Source: Ophiura sarsii (taxonomy: Eukaryota > Echinodermata > Ophiuroidea > Amphilepidida > Ophiuridae). From it: DNA of 64,000 nt. The notes beneath the pieces were generated by a model that saw nothing but the letters and a program-made list of their open reading frames with translations, had not been told where the DNA came from and searched no databases. The stretch spans positions 70,727,062 to 70,791,061 of the forward strand of contig CM069446.1 in NCBI GenBank assembly GCA_035610835.1, written 5' to 3'. The position numbers and the translations under genes were made by a program. Below, piece by piece: positions 1 to 11,397 of the stretch. Numbering within the stretch: the first letter of the stretch is position 1; each line of letters starts with the position of its first letter.

Positions 1-1239
1 GCCCCGTAAAATATTATAACACTTGCTAACCTCAGTCGTCAATCAACTCTTAGTCCATTTTGCTTTTTCAAAACACATAATAAGCGCCCTCTATATAGAC
101 CATTCATTAATCAATTTAACCCTACTCCCATAAATAAAATAAAAATTCGATGCCAATTCCGGAATTTCTCTCATGAATTATATCCTTGTCATGCTTTGGA
201 CCTCCATACAATTTGTTATCCAACCAAAAATAGCACGGATAGCAATTTTAAAGACTTCAGGAAATCCCGTCAAATTCCAGGATTTGTTGTTGAGGTGTGG
301 AAGAACTGGGATGTACGTACAATGTGTAGTGTGTGTTTTTTAAATATGTTTTTCTCACCCCTGGTGTTAGCGATATGTTTTATTTTTCTCTTCATTAACA
401 AGAAATGTGTAGTGTTTGAAAGGTTTAAATTTACCAGTCGAGTGAAGAGAAAGTTTACTAAAGTTAGATAAGAAAAAGACAATCAATTTGTTAATATTTT
501 ACGTGCGCGCATACATGTACTTGCATACATAACTTAGGTTTTGTAAAATGGTTGTTTTAACCAACAGACGTTGATTTTTACAAACAATCATTTTAATTGT
601 TTAAATCATTTTTAAAAATCAACTTGTTTTACACTATTTTATAGTAATTTTTATCAGAAAATAATAATCCTATCTGCGTAGAGAAGAGATATTAAAACCC
701 ACAATTTGTAAGCAACAACTAGAAGCATATATTATAGCTTGTAAACATTAAAAGGAAGCTGATAGATCCACTCTTTTCTTGATAGAGGCTGAGACATGTA
801 AGAAAGCAATTACAACTCGGGGGAGGGGGGAGGGTACTCAAATTATTTTGAGAGAGGGATGTTTGGCCGAAGGTTTAAAACCCCTTACCTACAATAATAA
901 GACCCACTTAGTATTTTCTAACCCAAATGGGATCCGCGCCTTATGGATTTTCTTGACCCCCCCCCCCCCCTTTTGCTGTTGAGATGATATGAAATAGTAC
1001 ATCACTTTTTAACTTGTGATGTAGTTTCTTTTCGTGTTTGGTAACAACTTGAACTAGAAAAAACAAATGTATCGCAATTTTGCCCCTGACTGTGAATGTG
1101 TGCACGCAAAATACATACCTTTGCATGCAAATTGCGATGCGATACAGGACATTTTGTTGACTAGATAGTAGGTACATCCCTCTTTACCATATTATGTGAG
1201 TACCCCCTTCCTGTAGGCAATACTGGCAAGCCATCATGT

Positions 1240-2090
1240 GTAACCCATCTATCACCCATGTCATCTTAGTATGTGCATGCATGCAAGAGAGGAGGGAGGT
1301 TGACAAAGATGAAATAGCTTAGCAACCAAGAATTGTAGTTTGTCTGAGAAAAGAGAATAGGGAGGTCGACAGAGATGAAATAGCTTAGCAACCAAGAGTA
1401 GGAGTGTGTCCGAGAAAAATAACCCCACCCCAAATAAGAAATAACCCCGCAGTTATTTGTGATACCCCTCCCCATAAGCAATACAAGTCATCATGTGGTA
1501 ACCCATCTATCACCCATGTCATCTTAGTATGTATACGTGCATGTGAGAGAGGAGGGAGGTTGACAGAGATGAAATAGCTTAGCAACCAAGAGTGGAATTG
1601 TAGTGTGTCTGAGAAAAATAGCCCCACTCCAAATAAGAAATAACCCTGCAGTTATTTGTGATACCCCTCCCCATAAGCAATACAAGTCATGTGGTAACCC
1701 ATCTATCACCCATGTCATCTTAGTATGTATACGTGCATGTGAGAGAGGGTGGATGTTGACAGAGATGAAATAGCTTTGCAACCAAGAGTAGAATTGTAGT
1801 GTGTCCGAGAAAAAACACCCCACCCCAAATAAGAAATAACCCTGCAGTTATTTGTGATACCCCTCCCCATAAGCAATACAAGTCATCATGTGGTAACCCA
1901 TCTATCACCCATGTCATCTTAGTATGTGCATGCATGTGAGAGAGGGTGGATGTTGACAGAGATGAAATAGCTTTGCAACCAAGAGTAGAATTGTAGTGTG
2001 TCCGAGAAAAAAAAACCCACCCCAAATAAGAAATAACCCTGCATTTATTTGTGATACCCCTCTCCATTTATAAGCAATACAAGTCATCAT
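1240..2090. repeat. Minisatellite, ~196-bp unit, about 4 copies
   Basis: The phrase acccatctatcacccatgtc recurs at about 1501, 1697 and 1896, with an earlier copy near 1243. Each unit also carries gacagagatgaaatagctt, gcaaccaagagta and the C-rich tail ccccaccccaaataag. The minus-strand open frames here only follow the repeat. Confidence 0.9.
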
Positions 2091-2099
2091 GTTTAGAAA

Positions 2100-2430
2100 T
2101 GTGGGTGTATAATAAAATAGATAAATAAATAAATAAATAGATATATGAATAAATGAATAAATAATTAATTAACTGAATAAATAAATAAACTGTATCTACA
2201 TACATTATACATAAACACATAACTATATAAATACATAAATAAAAATTCAGAGGTATAGACCTTCCGGAATATATCACTAACTCTGGACTCTGGAGTTTCA
2301 TGGACAATCCCATATGGTCACTCTGTCCAATCATCAGGCGAATAGATGATGATGATGCATACATAATTAAATAAGATATAAAAATAAAATGATGATGCAT
2401 ACATAATTAAATAAGATATAAAAATAAAAA
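2100..2430. repeat. AT-rich simple sequence (AAAT-type) with a short tandem duplication
   Basis: Runs of aaat and aata units occupy 2110-2250. A segment starting gatgatgcatacataatta is repeated in tandem at about 2349 and 2390, period about 41-47. The counterpart near 32350-32460 is shorter. Confidence 0.75.
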
Positions 2431-2559
2431 AGTGTTAAGGATTGTTTTGATTTTGTAGCAGCTCAAGCTGTCTGTAATATGTGAGTACTCCCAACAGATG
2501 CATATATATTTCCATAATTTGAAGAGATGTTCACATTTTCATCCGTGGAGGAATGTTAA

Positions 2560-3818
2560 AAGGAATTGACTTTGCCAGATGATTGACTATAGGCCGTATG
2601 AAACATATGATATGTTTGTTGTGGGGACTTCTTAAGAAAATTAAGGACCCCAACAATCCTGGCCAGTGGCGGCGCTACAGGGGGGCATCCCCCCATTTTT
2701 TTTTGCCCCCCCCCCCCTCTTTCTGCCCCCCCCCCCCCAAATTTCAATTGAGTTAAAATGAGAACAAAATGGACAATTTTAGCATAAAAAGGCACTTTTT
2801 TCTGCGCTCGCACGTATTTTCTTACCAAATTAGGTTAAACTAGACCAAATGTTGACAATTTTAGCATAAAACAGCTAAATTTGGCGCACAAGCGTGCATT
2901 TTCATACCAAATTTGTTAGAATTAGATCAAATTGGACAAATTGGCATGCTTCGTGCGCATCATTTTTTTTGTGCCCCCCCTAAACAATTTTTTTGCTTTC
3001 TAAGGGTGATGAGTGGGTCAATTACTTTATCCGTCCCGGATTGTAGATGTAACATAATTGAACAGTTACATGTATTACTGTGTAATGCCACAAAAGCATC
3101 TACCAACCCAAATGTGACATGGTTCCATACCAAACAGTGTTACCCTACAATGTACATGCAATTCATTCCTGGAGAAGGGGGTAGACAATCACATTTTGTA
3201 GTGGTGTTCCGTCATGCTCCCCAAATATGTGGCTTCAGAACTGTGTTATTTTTTCCAGAAATAAAGGTTTAAGAACAGGTTTAATGGGGAGGGGGAGCTT
3301 CAACTATGGAGGGGAAAAGAAATGTTCAGCTTGAAATAATTATACATGAATATGTTTACCAACAAACATGACTGCCCCCCCCCCCCCTCGGATGATTTCA
3401 GTTGGCTACACTTTTCTATGTCTACTAAATAAATGAAATACCAGCCCTAAGGTTCATTTCAAGCAGGACATGATCACTTCCACATTCTGTATGTCGGTTT
3501 CAGATTTCCATAGCCTCCAGAACTCATCAAGAGAGGAACAATTCGGCACTGGCTATTAATACCCACCTTAAGGGCACCAAGCATCATATTATATTGGCTA
3601 TTAATACTCACCTTAAGGGCTCCAAGCTTCATGATTAAGTTCAACTTCCTGTTAGCAGTAAAGGCCTATCAGATTCATTTTGACATAATAATAAACTGCT
3701 CAAAAAAAGTTTGGAATATTTTTTCAAACTCAAGATTTTCAAATATCGAGGGATTTGTTAATTAAGGTACTGCCTCCGTAAAACTGCCGTAACTTCTTCA
3801 TTATTCATTTAATCTATA
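2560..3818. other. Non-coding repeat-derived stretch with hAT-like terminus and poly-C tracts
   Basis: The stretch holds cagtggcggcgctacagggg at about 2666, typical of hAT-type termini, then poly-C runs at 2705-2738 and 3373-3386. It is shared with 32595-34350 of copy 2. No gene is visible. Confidence 0.55.
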
Positions 3819-4878
3819 TGGCCATGCGTTTTGAACTCGCCACCCAAAAATGGTGGTGTCGTTACATATTTTCAAATTTTGATCTGTTTAATTCATCATA
3901 TCTCAGCAAAACATAAGGCTATAGTCATGTTCTTGGTCTCATTTGAAAGCCAATGAGTGCCACTAATAAACCTGTAAATATGAACAACATAGCTTTTCAA
4001 TTAGCGAAGTTATGGTTGATTGAATCGCGAATCGTCAAGGTGGAGGAGGTGGGGGATGCGGAGGTGGGGGATGCGGTACACACAAACTCTATGGGAACAG
4101 CGTGTTTCGCATGTGTAAACTTGATTAAATTCACTACTACTAAAGTACTACAGGGGCTACAAACTTGGTTTTGGTCTTAATTTACAGCTAAACAATTCTG
4201 CTAGTTATGTTTAATCATTTTAAACTCTTTATGATTAGTTTAGTTCATAAAATATGAACTTTTACTTACGAAACTACCTGTTTTCATGATAAACACTGTA
4301 AAAAGTAATGCGGATGTCTTCAAATTCTAAAAATTGCTGTAAATTTTGAATTACTTATCCTATCACAGTCAAAGTATACATTTTCTAAAAGGGAATTTGA
4401 TGAGGAATCCAAATATGGACTTACATTTTCAGTTAGGGTTAGGGCTAAAATGTTTTAGTTCAAAATATGTTGAATTGTAAAAAATAAAATACATAATTTG
4501 GAACACCCTGTATTCTGAGATTAACAAACAAATGTGATTTTTCTTTCTCCATGGTCAGTAGGCTTCACCCGTCCTCTAACCAAATAACTATTGTTTACTT
4601 TCAGTTTATTACTGTAAGTTAGTATTAAGCAATGCATTATACAATCCACTTTTTATCCGGAAATTATTTTTTCCACCCTGTATAATTTCAAGGTCACCCT
4701 GTATAATGAGTTGAAATGTGTATATTTGGATTGCTTATGTCCTCAGCTTTCCAAACATGTATGCCTTTGCTAGTTTAGGGTTATTGTGGAGATATTCCAA
4801 TTTGAAACTCAATTGGTGTAAAAATGCATAATATTTGTGATGTAACGCTAAGGGTGGCGAGTTCATAACACATGGCCA
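3819..4878. mobile_element. TIR DNA transposon (non-autonomous), 1.06 kb, with an empty site in copy 2
   Basis: The ends are inverted repeats: ggccatgcgttttgaactcg at 3820 and gcgagttcataacacatggcc ending at 4877, giving roughly 25-base TIRs with a few mismatches. The flanks read ctatat and atataaaag. The paralogous position near 34355 reads ctatataaaag with no insert, so the target duplication is TA, or ATAT if the TIR is trimmed. No transposase frame is seen. Confidence 0.88.
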
Positions 4879-4978
4879 TATAAAAGTACATTTTTGGCAG
4901 GAAAGGGTTCAAGGAATCCAACCATGATTATGAAATTGACCATTTTGGAAAAAATTATAAAAAACATGTTTTTTGACC

Positions 4979-5175
4979 CAGGATCTGGGATCGAATCCTG
5001 TCGTCGGCAAGTCCGGTTTTTCTCTGTAAATTTTGCCCATTTCCACCCTCCGATATTTTTTCAACATTTCCAGTGTTGGGGTTATCATGTATGTTGGATT
5101 CAACCGTCGCCCAAACATGTAAACAGGATTTTGCATATCAGTGTTTTGCTGCCAAATGAATTCCTATTGCCTTGA
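4979..5175 (+). mobile_element. tRNA-derived SINE, 5'-truncated copy
   Basis: It begins with a B-box-like gggatcgaatcctgtcg and matches the SINE at 34990-35245, including gtcggcaagtccggtttttc and the end cctattgccttgagaggtag. The A-box half is missing here. Confidence 0.7.
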
Positions 5176-5221
5176 GAGGTAGGAAATAACAAGCAATTTA
5201 GAGACTGGTTTGATTTAGAGC

Positions 5222-5321
5222 NNNNNNNNNNNNNNNNNNNNNNNNNNNNNNNNNNNNNNNNNNNNNNNNNNNNNNNNNNNNNNNNNNNNNNNNNNNNNNN
5301 NNNNNNNNNNNNNNNNNNNNN
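5222..5321. other. Assembly gap of exactly 100 N
   Basis: One hundred consecutive N, the usual placeholder for a gap of unknown size between contigs. It falls at the end of duplicated-block copy 1. Confidence 0.99.
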
Positions 5322-5470
5322 AATTGATTCACGGGTGTCTGTATTTTATGAAATGGGTCCAAAAATGGGTCCAAACGTGAAATGAGTATTTAGACCCGTT
5401 TGGACTTATTGGATCTATTTGGACCCATTTGGACCCATTTCATAAAAAAATACAGATACCCATTGATTCA
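5322..5470. repeat. Hairpin (foldback) repeat
   Basis: ttgattcacgggtgtctgta at the left pairs with tacagatacccattgattca at the right, and atgaaatgggtccaaa pairs with tttggacccatttcat. A ~140-base imperfect palindrome results, likely a MITE cut by the gap. Confidence 0.75.
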
Positions 5471-6605
5471 CCCATCAGAGCTCTTTGTTACCAGTTTGAT
5501 TTCTAATCACCCCGGGCTAATCACTCAGTTCATTAACATTGTTTTAACCCATGGTTGATATCTGCTGGGGCTATTATTCAGATTTACTCTTTTATCATGA
5601 CTAGCAGTGTGGGCGGTGATGAGTGCAGCTACGATAGTTCTGGCGTAGTAGCCTATCTCCTCACAGTTTGGTTCACTTTGAGCAATTAGTGAAAGTCAGG
5701 TGATCTTGACTTCAGGAACTGTCTTCTTAGTTTATACAGTCTTCAGTTCTATTATCACAAGTGTTATTTGGTCTTCAGTAGATGTGAATGCTATATCATG
5801 ATCAGGAAATACACAGCAACAAGTTAACAACGGGCAACTTTGAAAGAGTCCTTTTTGATGCATTGATCTATTCAGGCATGCTATTCCAATGTCAACTGCA
5901 TGCTTTACTTGATTGCTTCTACCCATTTTGTTGTATTTCTCTTGGCAACTAAGCACCCGTTCATAATCATAGTCCTGTCGTTGGGCACCCCGCCCGCGAC
6001 GTATAATTTGAAGTGAACATAAGGAAGTATTCATAAATACTTCGATGGTGATTGGAAACTTTTGATTTTGATACATAAACGTTTTTGACCCCCCCCCCCC
6101 CCCCACCCCCCCCCCCCCCCCCCCCCACCCCCCCACCCACCCATTTTTGTCCTTCTCCTAAACTTTGTTGACACCCCACTATTTTACTCTGACATTTCTC
6201 TATCCTTTTGTTAAGGCCAAGAGATATGGCTATAAAGGGTTCAAAAGAGGTAAGTTCTCTAAAATAAGATCACGTTTATTTGCATAACTCCACACGTAGT
6301 TAGCCGTTTTAAGAGATTGAAACACTTATATTGAGAGGAGGAGAAACGCTTGGACAGTTCCCCTTTACATTTTTGGTTTACTTTTCGAGAAATAGTCACA
6401 TTTTCCGCAAATATTGTATGGATGAGTTGGCCCGGGGATCCAGGGTGCAGAGACCCAGCATAATTAACCCCTGCCCATTTTTGTTTCTTGTATTCATTTA
6501 TGCATATTTTCAGAGTTGCAGTTAACATATTGATTAGCCTTTCAGAGCTCTGGGGAGAGATTTACCAATTTGATTTCTAATCACTCAGTTCATAAACCTT
6601 GTTAA
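5470..6605. other. Non-coding stretch with two copies of a dispersed repeat and a poly-C tract
   Basis: The segment cagagctctttgttaccagt near 5476 recurs near 6543 and at 61697. The same repeat includes gcatattttcagagttgcag at 6504, which matches 61661. An almost pure C tract lies at 6089-6142. No gene is visible. Confidence 0.6.
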
Positions 6606-6952
6606 AGGGACACAATGTCATGTTGATTTCTTTAAAATTTTAATTAATTTACTTCAGAATTCAAGATGAACATTAAAAATTGCCATTATTGTTGTTTCTA
6701 CTTAAGAAAGACCCAGCAAAACTTGTTTTAAATATGTTGGAATACCACCCTTAACCATGTAAAATGCTGGTTGCGGCTCTACCAGCATTTTTGAATCGAC
6801 GTTTTGTTGTACAAAGAGGGCTGATTTTTCTTAATCCTTATGGTGTTACGGTTCATACATGTAACACAATTGTAAAAATATACAAATCCCAGTTGTTATT
6901 ATATATTTTTGTAATTGAGGGCGCTGCCTCCACCACATCTCTTAATGCCCCT
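6606..6952. mobile_element. TTAA-flanked MITE, 347 bp, with an empty site at 61759
   Basis: The element starts agggacacaatg and ends aatgcccct, and is flanked by TTAA at 6602-6605 and 6953-6956. The host repeat occurs uninterrupted at 61750-61790 (aaccttg-TTAA-tgtctgttggg), which shows precise TTAA target duplication as in piggyBac-like elements. A relative in opposite orientation is at 13902-14311. Confidence 0.9.
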
Positions 6953-7305
6953 TTAATGTATGTTGGGCTATTGTTCAAATTTGCTCTTTAATCTCTAGGC
7001 CTATATACCGTAAAAAAGAAGAAAGTATGTCAATGAATAACATGATTTTCTTGTGAACCATGTCCGTTCACCTCTGAGTCAACAGGCACTTCGCTAAATA
7101 GGCTGGCAACCTTAATCAAAACAAAATTAATGGCAGCGCTGTCATGAGCGAATGAATGAGTAAATGACTGATGCGCCAAGAATGCAATTGTTTTAGTATT
7201 TTCATGTCCTGTCACCGCGAGCAAATTTACAAAATAGTAGCCTGCGAATAACATCTGTTTCTGTTTGTTGATTTGGTGTTTGTGGTCACACCATAGCGTT
7301 GTAAA

Positions 7306-7358
7306 ATGAAGACTAAAATTGAGTTCGAAGAGTGCTTGAAAGATTCGCCGCTATTCCG
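7306..7358 (+). CDS. ACAP2: ACAP-family Arf-GAP, exon 1 (start codon, BAR domain begins)
   Basis: The exon encodes MKTKIEFEECLKDSPLF plus the first two bases of an arginine codon, then the donor gtaagc. The FEECLKDSP motif near the initiator is the hallmark N terminus of ACAP proteins (centaurin-beta), which stimulate GTP hydrolysis on Arf GTPases at endosomal and plasma membranes and bind curved membrane through this BAR domain. The ATG is chosen because it sits at the family's normal start and gives the right frame into exon 2 (phase 2). No 5' UTR exon or TATA-like promoter is recognisable upstream; the 5' flank is only about 350 bases from a MITE. The paralogue (ACAP1, 2 or 3) cannot be fixed from the BAR part alone. 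ACAP2-like is the closest by eye. Confidence 0.9.
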
Positions 7359-7556
7359 GTAAGCTTTAATAAATAGGTTCTTATTAAAACTCTGACTCTG
7401 TTCTGGATATCCGCATTCATGTTTCTTACAATATTGAACATTTATTATTAGGAATTAAGCTTTATCACTTGCAATAATGTGTAATACTGTAAACCAATTG
7501 CCTGGCTTTGTTTTACTTCTTCCTGGTTCTGTGTGGTGTGATTATTTTAAAGTTAA

Positions 7557-8449
7557 AGGGGCATTGAGAGATATCGATATACTAATAACTAACAGTAACA
7601 TGACTAAAGTCTAAATGAGCAAATAACGTAAAGATAATCATCAACATAGCCCAAATCCAAAATATCATACAATTCAGACATCGCCTTCATGCCAAACTAA
7701 GCAAATAACGGCACTTCTGGGTTGAGATTTGCTTTGAAAGTTCGTGAGTAAAACTTAGCATAACTTCCGAATTCAACACCTTTTAGTTTCATTCAATATG
7801 ATCATATCGAAACTAAGAAAATCATGAAATTTAATATGATAAACGGCGAATGTTGGTAAACTGTTTCAGATGGTAGTTAGTATATCAGTTCGGCGGAACT
7901 CCAAATTCGGATACGTATCAGAATTCGATATATCCATATCCGATTTACGATGAGGGTATCCGAATTCGGATACTCAAATGTTGTATGACCGGCCATGTTA
8001 TGTCATGTTTGGCCGGCCATGTCATGATGTTTGAAGGCAACACATGAGAGCTACATGTTTACGGAATATTTTTGTTATTTTTCATCTAATTTTGGCCGAA
8101 ATATGGTGTTTTCTGTGACCAGGACATCATTCCAAGCCGTTTTATGGAATTTACACAGATGGAAATGAATTTTTCACAGGCAAATTTATAGTTTATACAA
8201 GGAAGAATTACCTCATGTACTTACCAGTCTGCACCGTCAAATAGGTGAGTGCGCCAATGCAAAACAACATTTGAGTATCCAAATTCGGATACCCTCTGTA
8301 TTGTAAATCGGATATGGATATCCGAATTCTGATACGTGTCCGAATTTGGAGTTCCGCCGAACTGATATGCGTAAGTATTACTTTGATGCAAAAAACTGAT
8401 TTCATGGATAATTGAGGGCGCACTCCCATACGTATCTCTCAATGCCCCT
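7557..8449. mobile_element. TTAA-flanked TIR element, 893 bp, with a nested foldback element
   Basis: The termini aggggcattgagagata (7557) and tatctctcaatgcccct (to 8449) are perfect inverted repeats of 17 bases. TTAA flanks both sides (7553-7556, 8450-8453). The sub-terminal attgagggcgcactcc matches the 6606 and 13902 elements, so it is the same family. About half of it is the nested element at 7885-8365. Confidence 0.92.
7885..8365. mobile_element. Foldback element with ~100-bp inverted arms, TA-flanked
   Basis: The left arm starts tcagttcggcggaactccaa and the right arm ends ttggagttccgccgaactga. The arms stay complementary to caaatgttgt / aacatttg near 7980 and 8260. They are rich in gtatccgaattcggata-like palindromes. 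TA lies outside both ends (7883-7884, 8366-8367), as in Tc1/mariner-type MITEs. Confidence 0.88.
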
Positions 8450-8453
8450 TTAA

Positions 8454-9160
8454 CCCTTTGAACCCTGACCGCGCCAGGCAATGTGTACCGCTGACCCTGG
8501 CCATTCCGGGGGTAACGCACAAAATATTGATTTTTGCAGGAAATGGATAAAACAATACTAAACTTGTTCCGAATCATCTGTAATATTATACAATCATATA
8601 AAACAATAACAGTTTACTTGGATTGTGCTTTCAGGACAAAAATAAATAAAAATGGCGATATTTTGGACCCCAAAACCCACCCGTACACCGATATTGATAC
8701 TGATACTGATACTGATACATTACCGCAAATACATGAAAAGCTTATGATTTCCATCAATGCCCATTGAATGCCCGGGTCTCAAAATCATCTGAAATGCCAG
8801 AACTATCATCTAAACAAATCCTATGCAGTATCACTATCGTCCATCATGTCCAAAACACGCCACATTTCAATGTAATTTTGATGCGAAAAGACACGAAAAA
8901 ACAGCAAGCAAAATGCGCTGATAGAAACACTCGTTATTTGATAACAACAAGCCTCTGAACTTTGACCCGGCAATTTTTAGATGCGCAGTAGTCTTATCTA
9001 TGTAATCAAACCACTTTGGACATCCTACACTGAGCCTATAGTCCATATTATATGGTTGATTGCATACACACCTGTAAGCCGCTCCAGCGTCTCACCGGGT
9101 ATACGGTAGTCCGGTACACATACGCGTAAGCCGCTCTAGCGGCTCGTCGGGTTCAAAGGG
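8454..9160. mobile_element. TTAA-flanked TIR element, 707 bp, abutting the previous one
   Basis: The left end ccctttgaaccctgac pairs with the right end gtcgggttcaaaggg. The flanking TTAA on the left (8450-8453) is the same one that closes the 7557-8449 element; the right TTAA is 9161-9164. Inside is a gatact microsatellite (about 8690-8718) and two taagccgctc repeats near the right end. Confidence 0.88.
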
Positions 9161-9224
9161 TTAACTTAAAGGCTAAAAAAACCAAAACTGTTTGGTTGTC
9201 CTCGACCGATCGACCGTGGTCCCG

Positions 9225-9370
9225 ACCCATATTTTAGTGCCGGGAAAATTTACTAACGGCGAACGGAGAAAGTGTAGCGAATGAAGTGCAGTGGATCATG
9301 GCATGGAATCCAGAGGCCTTCTTAATGTCTTTTTAGGGGATTTTTAATGCACTTTGAGGATTCCTGCCAC
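9225..9370. mobile_element. hAT-type MITE fragment (family of 61924-62228)
   Basis: The run acggcgaacggagaaagtgt, then gtagcgaatgaagtgcagtg and gaggccttcttaatgt match 61964-62080 closely. Termini are not intact here. Just upstream (9196-9212) is a scrap of the ttgtcctcgacc MITE family. Confidence 0.7.
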
Positions 9371-11219
9371 ATCTATATAAATAAAAGGAAGAACGTAAAT
9401 CTTGTCCGCGAGTGTTCTCAGCGATGCCTTGACTTTCAACTCTAATTTTTGCGTACATTGATTGGGTACATATTGCCATTAAACCATTGGACACTATTTT
9501 TTGCAAAACTATTCAATTACTATGGAAATAACCAAAAAACAGGTCGGTTGCTATGTTTCACGTCTTCTATTCTTACCTCATGAAACTGGCCAACGCATGC
9601 GCGCGGATACCACCGTTGGTGGAGCTGTTGCGGAGATAGCTACATGGGCGGGGTGGCGTGTGGGAGACATGAACTTACTAAATTTAGGCAAATTGTTGAT
9701 TTCTCTTGGCGTTATCCAATAGACGAAAAATGACTTTCATACAAAAGCTCCTGGGTTGCTACGTGTGGTCGTTACTACAGCTGCTTGACGTGGCAAGTAT
9801 TGTACGCAAGAGCGATGCGTGCAAGTCACGCACCATCGTTGGCCACGCAACACTCCGCTACGCGATGGCCGTCACGCGTCACACACGCGTAACAGACCTG
9901 TTTTATAGTGTGATCAGTTCCAAATTGGCGAAAATTCATGTGAGGCTAATATTTATCAGTGTGGGCACAAATAGAATACCTTGCACGGCACGGCTGGTGA
10001 TTTTTTGCTTATGATTGCTTATTGTTTGTTAACTCCCTATAACCATTTTGATAACAGCTACATTCTAGCTAAACTGGAAGTCCTCTGAAACCTAGAGGCT
10101 ATGGGTTACGGCTTATTGAAGGCGCAACGCCAGTTTGTGTTATTATTTGTTCCGTGTTTCCCCTGTGTAGCTTTATAATTGCTACAACCCTCGGGCCAGT
10201 TATGGGTAGGCCTACCAGACTTCATAATGGAAATGCAGGATAGCGACGGTGTGAGTATGCGTGATAAAAATATAAACTGAAGGAATAATTTAATGTTATT
10301 TGGCCAAAAAATAAGCCGGGATATGGCACAAGTGCTTTAGACTGGATACCATAAATGATCACGATGAGAGCTCCGACCATTGGCCCGCCAACTAATACAA
10401 CTAAAAGGCTATAAAAAACTAAGACCCTTTTCCTAATGAATTCCCGACTATCACATGTACCTGGATATAATATGCACACGGGGTAGGCCTATCTTGATTT
10501 AAGGGCATATATTATCTGGACTAGGCATCTGTGATGTGGATTTTAAAGGTGGTTGAATTGGGTATGGGATAAGGCTATAGTGAGGATCTGGATTACTTTG
10601 AAAACATATTTTCTTGCAGATTTGCAATTGTTATCATAAATCATGAAGATCTTCCAAGTAACAGAGCCATACGATTTTTAATTACTTCAAAATCAAGGTT
10701 TGAATACGTTGAAATAAACGGCGGAGTGTGCTCCGGCAACTTATTTTCAAGAGGCTGAGCGGATTGTCCCCGTTTTTTCGTAGTAGTGCAAATAGACACG
10801 ACGTGTTGCCGCCGTTTACAGTGTGTTTCTGCATGCTACGATCGCAACAGAATACTCATCGGAAATGCTTTATGTAAATCGAAGCAAATTATGTTAAGAA
10901 GTTCCTTAAATTGGAAGCTGATTGCCATTACTAAAAGCAGACATTTTCGCGGTGGTTTTATTTTCACGCTTTTCGTGCAAAATAACTTTACACGCGAAAA
11001 TGATAACACGCGAAAATATTGTTTTCAACATTCATGCAGTGCATCCACTAGAAGGTCGCCCGCTAAAAAACAATTCGCGAAATATCTCATGATATCAAAA
11101 TGCGCGAAAATATCTTTACGCAAAAATATTGGCTTTTACAGTATGATTTAGTAAAGTTCTATGATGGTTTTTTCACAGAAAATACAGTCAAGATATATTT
11201 ATTAGTCCATGAAAGTCAT

Positions 11220-11397
11220 TCCTGGTATAAATCAAACATGAATAATCAAGGGCACCAAGGAATGGTACATGAAGTACCTGGATTATTAATGGCACATGGT
11301 TCATATCTGGATTATGTTAGGGGCTGTCATTTTCTTCGGTAAGAGGTCGGAGGTACCAAATATCATTGGTTGTGTCGTGTTTTTACAAGAAAAATAT
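11220..11397 (+). repeat. Direct repeat flank, copy A (partner at 14330-14560)
   Basis: ggattatgttaggggctgtc, aggtcggaggtaccaaatat and gtgtttttaca recur at 14386-14475 in the same order. The 2.06-kb element at 11398 interrupts copy A; the continuation resumes at 13458 with agggggtcatgaaat, which matches 14498. Confidence 0.75.

Larger units (their letters stand above)
1..5221 (+). repeat. Duplicated block, copy 1 (direct repeat of 29222-35290)
   Basis: From its first bases this stretch matches 29222 onward in the same orientation, with a few differences per line plus large insertions. The order of landmarks is the same in both: a stretch with a gccctgtaaaatatt-like start, a poly-C hAT-like end near 960, a ~196-bp minisatellite, AATA-rich DNA, a cagtggcggcgctaca terminus near 2666, and a SINE tail. 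Copy 1 alone carries the 3819-4878 transposon. Copy 2 alone carries inserts at 31403-31991 and about 33385-33686. It ends at the N gap, where copy 2 continues with gcctccctgcc. No coding exon is recognisable in it. It could be a true segmental duplication or an allelic haplotig placed wrongly by the assembler. Confidence 0.9.

Noticed and set aside
196..471. 91-residue frame also partly present in the second block at 29305-29634
   Set aside because: The two copies are open in different reading frames, so the shared DNA is not conserved as protein.
5732..6179. Glycine-rich minus-strand frames
   Set aside because: The glycine runs are translation of the poly-C tract at 6089-6142.
10222..10479. 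Minus-strand frame with a membrane-like segment (VLVGGPMVGALIVIIYG)
   Set aside because: No family match, no splice context on that strand, and hydrophobic chance frames are common in AT-rich DNA.
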